Shown here in pieces: positions 42,965 to 52,734 of a stretch of 64,000 bases of DNA. The stretch comes from Oegoconia quadripuncta. Its lineage: Eukaryota; Arthropoda; Insecta; Lepidoptera; Autostichidae. Below the pieces are notes generated by a model, which saw nothing but the letters and a program-made list of their open reading frames with translations, was not told the origin of the DNA and made no database searches. Position 1 is the stretch's first letter; the number at the start of each line of letters is the position of its first letter. The stretch is from NCBI GenBank assembly GCA_949316235.1, contig OX438749.1, positions 21,902,414 through 21,966,413 of the forward strand. The letters run 5' to 3'. The position numbers and the translations under genes are program-made.

Positions 42965-43320
42965 AATCTTTTTTTGTTTTTTTTTTTGTTTTATGATTGA
43001 CTGGATTCGCGTTTGACCACAATCTCACTTGATGGAAAGTGACGATGTGGTCGGAGATGAAGCACGCGATCTCAGTAAATGCCTATTCACTCTGCTCTTG
43101 AAGATCCCAAGGTTGTAGGGTTCAGGAAAGACTGACGCCGGAAGGGAGTTCCATGCCTTGGCTGTTCGGATGATGAATGAAGAATCGAACATCTTAGTGC
43201 GAATGTTCGGTATATTAACTATATACGGGTGGAATCCCTCCCCACGCCTAGTGGTCCGAAGATGGAAGGGTGACGATGCAATAAGATTATGTAATTCCAA
43301 CGCACACTCCCCGAATCTCC
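42965..43320 (-). pseudogene. LINE-1 C-terminus and tail
   Basis: From about 43300 on minus: ELHNLIASSPFHLRTTRRGE, GFHPYIVNIPNIR, SSFIIRTAKAWNSLPASVFP, EPYNLGIFKSRVNRHLLRSR, then a stop and CATCAAGTGAGATTGTGGTC tail with the T-runs at 42969-42990. Near-identical to 30845-31180, so these are two members of one recently active family. Confidence 0.85.
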
Positions 43321-43739
43321 TCGAACCTGAATGCTAACCTAGATGTATTTGACTTCAGGGCAAGCGTATTTCAGAAAAATATATCCATATCCATACAATC
43401 ATTATACACCACCGTACAACATGATCTTTATAGAATTCACACTTATGGTTGTTATTGAAAATGTTTGCACTAGTACCCTACCCTCACTTTCTCTCGCAGG
43501 GCACTAGCTGAAAATCAGTGTCTTACCGCTATATGTGAGGATCCACACTGAGCGATGGCCCATTTGTGGTACAGATACACATACAACTCTATTATAAGTT
43601 GTAACAGTTGTACTTAATTTTTTTTTTATTACCGTGAAATTTGGCTACATTTCGTAATAATAACACCAAGCAGACTGATTGTTGCGTCGAATATTTTTGT
43701 ATGTGTTTCTGTAATCCCAATTATGTAATTCCTCGGACA

Positions 43740-43995
43740 GACAATCCCACCTCCATACTCCTACCACTGTAACTCAGTATAAGCCAGGATCGACAGTGGT
43801 ACTCGACACGGCGCCTACTGAAGGTAGACGGTGCCCTACGTGACTCTATTGCTACCTAATAAAAGAAAGAAATAGGGTGTGTAAGTAAGAAAAAGGTTTC
43901 CCAGTTCCCCCCTTGGCACATGGGAGGGTAGCCAATGAAATGCAACATGGCACTAGGGCCATCCCTATGGGGAAGGAGGGCGAGTGAAGCTCGGA
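43740..43995 (+). repeat. Rep-H and Rep-I copies side by side
   Basis: 43748-43858 is Rep-H (CACCTCCATACTCCTACCAC, AGCCAGGATCGACAGTGGTA, ACGGCGCCTACTG). 43888-43990 is Rep-I (GGTTTCCCAGTTCCCCC, GTAGCCAATGAAATGCAACA, CGGACAGACAGACAGACGGA). The pair also occurs together near 4.0-4.5 kb, with Rep-H inverted. Confidence 0.55.
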
Positions 43996-44124
43996 CAGAC
44001 AGACAGACGGACATGACGAAACTATATGGGTTCCTTGTTCACTGCTACTATGGAACGACAAGCATCTACCTATACACTTGCACGTTTCCATGGCGATGGG
44101 TTTATGCTGCCATTTGTGCATTTC

Positions 44125-44675
44125 TGTATTTCGAATCGCAATATATTTACGAAAACTTAATTGTACGTAAGAAAGAATCTGCATTTGTTTAGGAAAAATT
44201 GTGAAATACACAATGTAAATACAAGATATAAAAATAAACTTGCTGTCCATAGCAGTCGCTTACACAAAGTCACTAAGTCATTCAAGGGACAATGTATACG
44301 CTTTTACAATAAGGTTCCGGTAGACATTCAATATTTGCCTTTAAATAAATTTAAAACAACCATTAAACGGAAACTATGTGCCAAAGGCTATTATAAAATT
44401 TCTGACTATCTGGCTGATAGGAATGTGTGGACGTGAACCGCTCGGCAATATCCAGTATATTTTATTCTTATCTTTCTTTGTCGAATCATAAATTTTACAA
44501 TTATTTCAAATTGTATTTGTATTGACTTATTTAAAAAGAGTAACCCCGGAGTTTCTTGCTCGTTCTTCTCTGGGGAGACTGCCTAGTGAATGAGCGATAA
44601 CTGTATGTCATGATAATTTAAAATGTTATTCTTATTACTTACGAAATAAAACATTTTTGATTTTGATTTTGGAAT
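44125..44675 (+). pseudogene. LINE-2 C-terminus and 3' UTR
   Basis: Encodes (with a frameshift near 44160) the block SRLHKVTKSFKGQCIRFYNK, VPVDIQYLPLNKFKTTIKR, KGYYKISDYLADRNVWT and stop, then CCGCTCGGCAATATCC, GTTTCTTGCTCGTTCTTCTC and an AAATAAAACATTTTTGATTT end. Confidence 0.8.
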
Positions 44676-44805
44676 CGTGCATGTTGTTTCAAGTATTAGC
44701 CCTCCTAACACAGATAATATCATATACTTAATAGCTCTCAACCTTAGTCTGTAGTTTGTTCCTACTTAAAATGGAAAATAAACGTTTACATTTTTATGAA
44801 ACAAA

Positions 44806-45470
44806 CGTTTACTCTTAGCGGGATTGGAACCCGTAACCTAAGACAGAATCACTACCCGCTACACCAAACGGTGGTCAATTAAAAGAGAACACATTTTTAT
44901 TTGTCCTGCAACGTGTCGAATGGAACAGGATCACGAAAGTAAAATGAAACAGCAAAAATATCTCGCAATTTTATTCGAAAATTCTACTTTCAAATTTCGA
45001 ATAAACCGAATTTAGAATATCCGATGTTGAAACCGAGAATGCAGGAGTGTAATCCAACTATTGCGACGTTGCATTTCCATGGATTTTTTGTGATAGTGTG
45101 TAGAGATGTAGTCAAAGAGTAATATAATACAGAAGAGAAATGTAGTGATATACGAGTATAGTGGCTTTGAGCGCAGCAAGAGTTGGCGCTGTTATGAACA
45201 ACAGAATCAATCAATCAAATACATACATACAGAAATACATTTTTTTTTCTTACACTTACACCAATCATCTAGTCCCAAACTAAGCAAAGCTTGTACTATG
45301 GATACTAGATAATTGATAAACATACATAAATACTTACATAAACATCCATGACTCGGGAATAAATGTTCATATTCATCACACAAACATTTACCCGTCGCGG
45401 GATTCGAACCCGTAAGCGTTGGTGTCGCTGACACTGTCACTATCCACTACACCAATCGGTCGTCAAGCAT
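44806..45470 (-). mobile_element. SINE-C head fragment and full SINE-C
   Basis: 44806-44880: head only, with B-box complement GGGATTGGAACCC and CTACACCAAACGG. 45241-45467: full copy, tail ACTTACACCAATCATCTAGT, CTAAGCAAAGCTTGTACTAT, ATCCATGACTCGGGAATAAA, B-box complement GGGATTCGAACCC and head ACCAATCGGTCGTC. Between them (44881-45240) no gene is seen. Confidence 0.75.
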
Positions 45471-45565
45471 TAATCTTTTAATGTTTGGAACATCCAAACG
45501 CTTCAGTTTGGGTTATCACTGACTACTAAATGTATGTGTGTGACTGTGGAAACAAATAAAGGCTT

Positions 45566-45770
45566 TATCTATCTATCTATCTATCTACCCCATTTGGGAT
45601 AAAGATCATGTCTTTTATGTATGTATGTATAATTTTATTGCACCGTCGCCTATCCATCTTCGGATTACTCCCACCTGTATTCGCACTAAGAAGTTCGGCT
45701 CTTCATTCATAATACGAAGCCAAGGTATGGAACTCCTTTACAGCGTCATTATTTCCTGAATCCACCTGAA
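45566..45770 (+). repeat. (CTAT)n and LINE-1 C-terminal scrap
   Basis: 45566-45588 is a CTAT microsatellite. 45660-45755 resembles LINE-1 (TATTCGCACTAAGAAGTTCG, TCTTCATTCATAATACGAAG) without the 3' tail. Confidence 0.65.
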
Positions 45771-45774
45771 TCAA

Positions 45775-46435
45775 ATCAAATTAAAAATGCTTTATTTTGT
45801 CGGTACACAGTGTACACTTAAAATAGTCAGACTTTACTTTTTTAAAGCTCCTGCTTGTTCAAAAGGTAATTTTCCCCTGAGAAGAACAAGCAAGAAACTC
45901 GAGAGGTTGCTCTTTTAAAAAAAAGGTTTTTATATTACAACAAGGCACTATAATATTTCATTATTAATTATGAAATAGCCTGGTTATGCGAACGAGCTGG
46001 TTATGTCCATGAATGTTTATCATCTAAATAATCTGATATTTTATAAATGTTTTCTTAATAAGTTTCTGTTTTATAGTATCTTTAAATTTATTGAAAGAAA
46101 GATTTTGTATATCAACAGGAACCTTATTGAAAAAGCGTATACATAACCCTTTGAATGAATTACGACTTTGCGCAGGCGACTTATGTGCTCTGCAAGTTTA
46201 TCTTTATTTTTTTGTATTGACATCATGTTTATCACTATTTTTCCTAAATGATGCTATATTTTTTTTTAAATATATTAGATTTTCAAAAATGTACTGTGTC
46301 GAAAAAGTTAGAATATTATTATGAACCTTGGGAAAATAGTAGAGTCGAGTGCTATATCTTCGACCACATCGTCGCTTACCATCAGGTGAGATTGTGGTCA
46401 AACGCGTATCCAATTTGTTATAAAAATTAAATATC
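45775..46435. pseudogene. LINE-2 end (-) followed by LINE-1 tail (+)
   Basis: 45775-46300 is the uninterrupted LINE-2 minus copy used to define the solo LTR insertion (CCCCTGAGAAGAACAAGCAA, ATAATCTGATATTTTATAAA, TCTTAATAAGTTTCTGTTTT, coding remnant beyond). 46335-46435 is a LINE-1 tail on plus (TCGACCACATCGTCGCTTAC, CATCAGGTGAGATTGTGGTC). Confidence 0.7.
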
Positions 46436-47236
46436 ACGTCGTGAGAAATCTACGGGATCTTTCTCCCTAGATGTAACCCATTTCCAAACTACATTGAAAG
46501 TACGTTGTATTAAAACTTCAGCATGTCACGAATTAACGTACTTAATTTTCGACACTTTCATATACATTATATGACTTGACACTTCAACGTCAAGTTCAAA
46601 CAACAAGTGCCCCCACAAAATGGTGGCGACAACTGCCATAAACTCGGATACTCATCAGAAATATGTAGAAATTAATTACATATCAGACCACGGAAAATCA
46701 AACCATTAAACATTATTATAATTTAAAGTATTTACATTCGAGTTTTCAACAGTTGTAATTGAAATTCAAAGTTACGGGTGACAAAGTGAGTGAGGTAAGG
46801 CCCAAGCAACACTTACATGTCGTTCATTCGATTAAAAGCTCCTTGACTTTCGCGCCTAAATCCAATTTATGTAGGTTACGCACTTTTGTTGCGAAAAAGT
46901 AATTTGCATTTATTGATTTAGGTTTGTATTTGTTGATTTTTAAGCTGTGGGTGTGAATTTTTTACAAGGATTCGGGACGAGTCGAGTTTTTTACGAGTCG
47001 GATGGATCTGTGTTGCATGTAACTCCCGAACGACAATAATTAATGTGTTTATTATTATTTATCAGTATTTATTATTAAATACAGTGTGACTGACGTACTC
47101 ACAAAAGGTCAGATCAACCACTAACCGACTAATGAGCGTGAGATGAGAGTGGAAGAAGCACAGTAGAATGTCACGTTCCATATCTTGATGGAGTGTGTCC
47201 GGAATGAAGCATGTGGAAGGCAAATTAATATTACCT
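46436..47236. other. Intergenic, no supported gene
   Basis: No repeat or coding signal is recognised on either strand. Confidence 0.5.
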
Positions 47237-47430
47237 ATGGCCATCCACTTGAAGCTGTTGGAGGCTGTAATATTGTATTGGCATTCCCTATATCCGAAAT
47301 GGCCAAAGCAATATATAAATTAGTCAGAGTTGGTGTAAATAATAGGTTGTAAATATCTACTGAGTTATTACAGAGCGACATAGTCATTAAAATGAGTAAG
47401 CTCTTTAAATAAGATTAAAAAAAAAGGATC
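47237..47430 (+). repeat. Rep-G retroposon copy
   Basis: GGCCATCCACTTGAAGCTGT, GAGGCTGTAATATTGTATTG, TATCCGAAATGGCC, CAGAGCGACATAGTCATTAA and an AAGATTAAAAAAAAA tail; about 90% identical to 12970-13160. No pol III head is recognised. Confidence 0.65.
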
Positions 47431-47789
47431 GTAGCAATCGTAGTCTCTGCCTACCGCAACGAGAAACAGGCGAGAGCATATGTATGTATTAAGTAGATTA
47501 CGTGGTCTTAATTAAACAATGCCCCACAAAATTGTTTGCACAGTTTGTTTGTGGGAACTCGAATCTCACAAAAAGCTATGACCAAGTTACAATGTAGTAC
47601 GTGTTACTTAAGTATTTACATAGAAGTTACAGCTTTTTTGAGTACATTGGCAAATTCGACAGATAACACAGAAAATAACTGATAGACAGAGCGTTTCAAT
47701 AAAATGATTTTTTACTTTATAGTGAGTGTTTCAGTTAACTCGTTTTTTTTTGTTATGAAGTTTTTAAATTTTTGAAATTCTACTGACAT

Positions 47790-48530
47790 TGACAAGGCAT
47801 TCACAATGCAAAAACGTTGCATGAGAACTATATTCGGTTTAAAACAATTTGACAGTTGCCAACCTTACTTTAGGGAATATAATATACTGACACTATCATG
47901 TCTATATATTTAAGAAGCTTGTATATTCGTTCACAAATTTGGGAATCCATTTCAACAAAAGAAGTTAGTGCTACATAACAGAGAGCCTACGGTCACAATA
48001 TTCCAATCAACTTTATAAGCCTGCAATACTAACACTTACACACAAAAATTGTGTTATGATGTATATAACATTATACAAACTTACTAACTTGCTTAATAAC
48101 TTACCACAGTCTCTATAAAACGAGAAACTTAATGCATTTAAGAGAGGATTAAAGTCGTGGCTCTGTGATCGGTGTTTTTATGGCGTGCCTGAATATCTTG
48201 ACTATAAATAGGTGACTGGTAGACTGTTTGATAGTTATTTGTTTGATTGACATAAATTTCTTATTAATTGAATTTGAATGAATCGAATGTTATAATATTT
48301 TAATTTGCTTGTATTTTGACATCACAAGTTGACCGAATATTCGGTTTTATTGACAAAAATGTGTTATAAATCTTATGTTTTATTGACAACTTTATTTTTA
48401 ATCACTTTAATGTATGTGCACCTGAAAAGGTAAGGTTTGACGATACCATTTTACTGGATGCAAAAAATCAGCAAATTTGTAACCCAAACTTACATGCAAT
48501 AAATTCATTTCATTTCATTTCATTTCATTT
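47790..48530 (+). pseudogene. LINE-4 (Jockey-like) C-terminus and 3' UTR
   Basis: 47805-47950 encodes MQKRCMRTIFGLKQFDSCQP, YFREYNILTLSCLYI. After frameshifts comes LKSWLCDRCFYGVPEYLDYK and stop (about 48150-48210). The 3' UTR (TTATTGACAACTTTATTTTT, AACCCAAACTTACATGCAAT) ends in AATAAATTCATTTC and a (TTTCA)n tail at 48500-48530. Second copy: 21770-22245. Confidence 0.75.
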
Positions 48531-48578
48531 ACCGTTCAATTTTTAAGTTACCGATTCATAGTCACACCAAGTTATCAC

Positions 48579-50490
48579 AGATGAATTGTCAACTAAAATT
48601 ATGAAATTCATTGCTGCCTCGATTGCTCCGGTGCTCAGTCATGTAATAAATTTGTCGCTCAGCCAAGGGATCTACCCTGAAAAATGTAAATTGTCAGTAA
48701 TTAAACCGCTATATAAAAAAGGGGATAAAACAAATCTAAATAACTATAGACCAGTGACATTAGTTCCGATCTTATCAAAAATAATAGAAAAGGTAGTTCA
48801 GACTCGATTGACTAAGTTTATAGACAAGTTCCATATAATCAGAAAAGAACAATACGGTTTTAGGAAAAACAAAAACACCACCTTGGCTGTTTTTAACTTA
48901 ATTAAAAAGGTTTTAGAATGTGTGGACAAAGGTATTCCTATAACGGCGCTCTACTTCGACATGACAAAAGCATTTGATTTTGTTGATCATGACAGATTAC
49001 TTAAGAAACTAGATAGATATGGCATTAGAGGAACGGCTAATGACTGGTTTTCCAGCTATTTACGAGACAGGTATCAATGTACTGAAATAACTCGCACATT
49101 GAGGACATCCAAAACCTGTTTCAAGAAAACTGGACACCGGTCTGAATATAGGTTGAATGAGTGGGGAGTGCCGCAAGGAAGCGTGTTAGGTCCTACATTA
49201 TTTATCCTATACATAAATGATTTGCCAAAAATAACTGAGCATGACACCATACTGTTCGCAGACGACACTACGATACTTATAAAAGGCAATGAAAAACCAG
49301 ACTTCAAGAAATCTGATTTGGAAAATGAAATAAATAATACTATAGACTGTGTTATTGAGTGGCTAAATGCTAATAATCTCAAGGTAAATATTGAGAAAAC
49401 TAAAATAATGCAATTTCACACCAAACAATCCCCCAAACCAGATCTTAGTGTAAAATATAATGGACAAATAATTGATAACATACGATCGACAAAATTCTTA
49501 GGTATTGTACTAGAGGAGAACATTGGATGGAATTCACATGCTGCGGCAGTGCGTGATAGGCTCGGAAGGTTCGCGTATGCTTTACGGAGACTCAGAGAGA
49601 TATCGTCGGTCGAAACAGCACTACACGCATATCACGCACATGTGGTTTCTGTACTAGAATATGGACTCATACTTTGGGGTAACAGTTCGAACATAGAACA
49701 GATATTCAGGACACAAAAAAAGTGTATTCGATCATTATGTGGCGCTGGATATTTAGAATCATGCAGACCCCTATTTAGAAAACTAAAATTAATGACACTT
49801 ACCGGTCTTTATATAAAACACCTTTGCCTTTTTGTTAGGGAACACCCTGAATACTTCCCACTGAAGGAAAGTACTCACATAAGACAATTACGGCCAAGGC
49901 CAGCGCAAAAATTGGAGTCTCCCACATGTAGACTAACGTTGACTAGAAAAAATGCACACATGATGGCGATAACGATATATAATACTTTGCCAGATGAGAT
50001 TAGGACATTGTGTGGGAAACAGTTTAAAACAAAACTAATTCAGTGGCTTATAGAGAAATGTTTTTATTCCATAAATGAATTTATTGATCAAAGTAGAGAT
50101 TGACATTGTAAATTATTGAGGTATTAAATTGTTATTTAAGTATTGACCGGGAAGTTATGTGGATAAGCTGTAAAATACATATATATTATATTGATATCTA
50201 ATTAATTTAATAAGAATTTCAATGTGAATTAGAATACGACATCATTTAAGTATTGACAGGGAAGTTATATGGATAAGTTGTTTTTTTATAATAATATATT
50301 GATGTAGGTATAATTAATTTAATATGAATTTAAATGTGACATAAATTAATATTATTTTTTAATTAAAAGTAAATATTAATTATTTGAAAATTTGCACGCC
50401 TTAGTAGGCAGATTTTGTAGGGACGGAGAGATAATACCAACTTATAATGTACCCAGAATCCAAGCAAATAAAATGTAATTTCATTTCACA
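48579..50490 (+). mobile_element. LINE-5, 5'-truncated non-LTR retrotransposon
   Basis: The boundaries come from comparison with the empty right arm of the foldback element (TTATCAC-T-CCAGTG). The insert runs from AGATGAATTG to AAATAAAATGTAATTTCATT. It has a 3' UTR (50104-50490) with an internal duplication of AAGTATTGACcGGGAAGTTA (50147-50175 and 50250-50280). No endonuclease domain is left. The target duplication is at most a few bases (TCAC). Confidence 0.75.
48580..50103 (+). CDS. Reverse transcriptase, C-terminal 507 codons of a Jockey/CR1-like ORF2 (LINE-5)
   Basis: Enzyme of target-primed reverse transcription. Counting from Asp1 at 48580: NYRPVTLVP (55-63, RT block 1), QYGFRKNKNT (91-100, block 2), YFDMTKAFD (125-133, motif A with catalytic Asp127), GVPQGSVLGPTLF (196-208, motif B), LFADDTTI (225-232, motif C, catalytic Asp pair), KVNIEKTKIM (268-277, motif D) and TKFLGI (304-309, motif E). 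A thumb and C-terminal region follows to QSRD and TGA. The frame is uninterrupted with all catalytic residues. The 5' part (endonuclease, ORF1) is missing by truncation at insertion and there is no own start codon: an in-frame TAG lies at 48559-48561 and codons before 48580 belong to the target. It is therefore a fragment, but a young one. Confidence 0.85.
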   Translation, partial: DELSTKIMKFIAASIAPVLSHVINLSLSQGIYPEKCKLSVIKPLYKKGDKTNLNNYRPVTLVPILSKIIEKVVQTRLTKFIDKFHIIRKEQYGFRKNKNTTLAVFNLIKKVLECVDKGIPITALYFDMTKAFDFVDHDRLLKKLDRYGIRGTANDWFSSYLRDRYQCTEITRTLRTSKTCFKKTGHRSEYRLNEWGVPQGSVLGPTLFILYINDLPKITEHDTILFADDTTILIKGNEKPDFKKSDLENEINNTIDCVIEWLNANNLKVNIEKTKIMQFHTKQSPKPDLSVKYNGQIIDNIRSTKFLGIVLEENIGWNSHAAAVRDRLGRFAYALRRLREISSVETALHAYHAHVVSVLEYGLILWGNSSNIEQIFRTQKKCIRSLCGAGYLESCRPLFRKLKLMTLTGLYIKHLCLFVREHPEYFPLKESTHIRQLRPRPAQKLESPTCRLTLTRKNAHMMAITIYNTLPDEIRTLCGKQFKTKLIQWLIEKCFYSINEFIDQSRD

Positions 50491-51117
50491 CCAGTGTTAC
50501 AAACAGGATTCTTTTTCTTATTAGTCACACTACTAATTTTTCCACACCATTTATTGTATTTATTCCCTAACTAGTACTGTCCTAGCCTGTCCTGTCCTGT
50601 AAAATGGAATGTCATCTGGGATGTCATCTATATTTAACTGGCGCAAGCGAGCCGGACGAGTGCGAGCGAAGCGAGCACGGGAGTTTTTGGCACCCCGACA
50701 TGGATAGGTTAGGCTCGCTCTGCTCGCCCGGCTCGCTTCCGCCATACCCTTCGTGTTAGGTTGACATTATTATATATTAGTTTGTTCCTGTTAAACCTAA
50801 ATTTTGAACAGGTACAGCACTAGCAATTATAGTATAAATGGTGTGGAAAAATTAGTAGTGTGACTAACAAGAAAAAGAATCCTGTTTGTAACACTGGAGT
50901 GATAACTTGGTGTGACTATGAGTCGGTAAAGAATTTTTAGTATTTTAGCGTGCTTGCCAATCTCCCTGATCATTTTAGCGATGGTGACCTTTCTCGCTCC
51001 TACAGCTTTGGTGACGTTTACACTCACTTACCAGAATTTCATTTGCCATAATTTAATCTGCTACAACAGTCAACAGACATAATATTGTTTCTCATAATTT
51101 CATATATCACTAGTAAT

Positions 51118-51219
51118 ATTATTGGGAAGTCTGGCTCACATAACGATTTCACTTGACGTTCGCTACGTGTCGTTCCGCTTACTCGTCACATCGTTTGTGA
51201 GTCCAGACTTACCAATAAT
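51118..51219. mobile_element. ~100-bp MITE
   Basis: ATTATTGGGAAGTCTGGCTC (51118-51137) and the complement of 51190-51219 (ATTATTGGTAAGTCTGGACT) are terminal inverted repeats, about 90% matched over 30 bp (to ACGAT). Interior CACTTGACGTTCGCTACGTG is GC-richer. No TSD is resolved. Confidence 0.55.
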
Positions 51220-51410
51220 CTTAGTGAACCCATTTAAATACTATCCTTACCTGCCACCTGCATATCAGAATGAAATTTGTTAAGCAGCCTCAAACTTTGG
51301 ACTTTGAAGAAGTTTGTGTGTTGAAGAAGAATGCTAAGAATAATAACCATCGTCATGGCAAACTGCTACTTAACACAGCTACCTAGCTCATTGTTTACTA
51401 TATAAGCACC

Positions 51411-51710
51411 TGACGCCCTGTTTGGTGTAGTGGTTAGCAACTCTGGCCACTATACCAAAAGGTTGCGGGTTCGAATCCCGCTAGAGGCATATGTTTGTGT
51501 GATGAATACGGACATGTGTACCCGAGTTATGTATGTTTTCATTTATAATAAGTATTTATTTACAAAAAAAATGCATTTATGTAGTATATCAACCATCTGG
51601 TATCCACAATACAAGCTTATAGTTGCTTACTGAGGAACTAGATGGCGCTGTGTGTATGTCTAAGGATATTATTTTATTTTATTATTTTTATGAGCAACAG
51701 CAAATTTTAT
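51411..51710 (+). mobile_element. SINE-B, full length
   Basis: Head TTTGGTGTAGTGGTTAGCAA, partner GGCCACTATACCAAA, B box GGTTCGAATCCC, body and AACTAGATGGCGCTGTGTGT. The 3' end TTTTTATGAGCAACAGCAAA is shared with 58720-58735, so the two belong to one subfamily. Confidence 0.85.
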
Positions 51711-51729
51711 TAATCTGCCTACCCTGTGA

Positions 51730-52025
51730 CAAAGCTATGTGCACGCCACTGAGTCGGTCCCCTTTTCGAAGTCGGTTCATCATCCACAGCCTTACACGTC
51801 CCCACTGTTGGGACAGCCTCCTCTCACTGGGAGAGGGTATGGCCCATAATCCATCACGTAGATCCAATCCGGTAGTCCACCGACTTCTTCAATTGAAAAC
51901 AACCTCGACTATCATGCCCTTCGAAGCACGGAAGCACTCGTATGAAAATGCCACTAGTGGTCACCCATCCAAGGACTAACCGCACCAGACATGCTTAACT
52001 TTGCTAATCGAAAATGAATAGCGTT
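51730..52025 (-). repeat. 5S-rRNA-derived SINE, most complete copy
   Basis: Minus strand 51951-52023: GATTAGCAAAGTTAAGCATG (box A region), GGTGCGGTTAGTCCTTGGAT and GGGTGACCAC (box C region), in 5S order. Downstream on minus lie GGATTGGATCTACGTGATGG and CCATACCCTCTCCC-type blocks (51820-51870) that form the SINE body. This is a 5S-promoter SINE (SINE3 type) and not a functional 5S gene. Confidence 0.65.
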
Positions 52026-52190
52026 CAACGTAAGATACATGATATCATTTGTTGAAAGTCAATTGAAATCTACTGGAAATAAAAAAAAGGTTTATTGCAT
52101 TTATCTGTCAGTCGGTATGTCCAAGTTACTACCACTTCGGAAAGGGAAATCATTTGTGGGAAAAGAAACGGCGCAAGAAACCCACGAGTG
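52026..52190 (+). repeat. Rep-D second half
   Basis: GTAAGATACATGATATCATT, GAAATCTACTGGAAATAAAA, CTACCACTTCGGAAAGGGAA, CAAGAAACCCACGAG, matching 29408-29570. Confidence 0.6.
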
Positions 52191-52734
52191 TTTGAATTCG
52201 GTTAACTAATTATATCCTATTTTAACTGACTTAAATACCATATTTAGCGGTTACTGTAACCCTTTCCATATTTCTGTATGATAAATTACTTCAAATATAA
52301 CCCTTCCAAATCTCAATTGAGGAAAAAAAGTAATTCCGAAACTGTTCTGAATCGTAGGAAATTAAAAACGCGCCCAGCCATGAATCATCCGGGTGAAATT
52401 CCCGATAACTCCGGGTCGCGTAAACTCAATATCTGTTGAACCAGTGCCGGACGAAATAGTGGATCCACATCGGGCTACATAAATTACTAGCATGGATATC
52501 GAAAGAAAATCATCCGCCTGCGGCTACGCGTGCTTGGAATAGCTTTATCGCGTATATGTTTAAATTCACTCTATCAGGATAAAAATATCTTGTATTATTC
52601 CAGGGTACATTGTAACCATATGCCTTTGATCCAAATCCGTTTAAATTGGCAACAAACAAACGTCCAAACTTTCGCATTTATAACATAGAACTTAGATATT
52701 ATTGTAATCATTCAGCAAGAAATTCTATGAAATC
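52191..52734 (+). repeat. Unassigned flank and Rep-F copy
   Basis: 52191-52505 has no recognised feature. 52510-52690 is a Rep-F copy (GCGGCTACGCGTGCTTGGAA, AGCTTTATCGCG, CAAATCCGTTTAAATTGGCA, CTTTCGCATTTATAA). Confidence 0.55.

Larger units (their letters stand above)
48541..50940. mobile_element. Foldback element, one arm interrupted by LINE-5
   Basis: The left arm is 48541-48578 plus 50491-50600; the right arm is its reverse complement at about 50805-50940. Shared blocks include TCATAGTCACACCAAGTTAT, CCAGTGTTACAAACAGGATT and CACTACTAATTTTTCCACAC. Identity is about 95% near the centre of the arms. The loop contains a GC-rich inner hairpin: GGCGCAAGCGAGCCGG (50641-50656) pairs 15/16 with CCGGCTCGCTTCCGCC (50728-50743). 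No transposase is seen. Confidence 0.65.

Noticed and set aside
50827..51027. 66-codon minus-strand frame (MSVNVTKAVGARKV..)
   Set aside because: It crosses the outer edge of the foldback right arm and a donor-like GTAAGT lies just before its ATG; no family is recognised.
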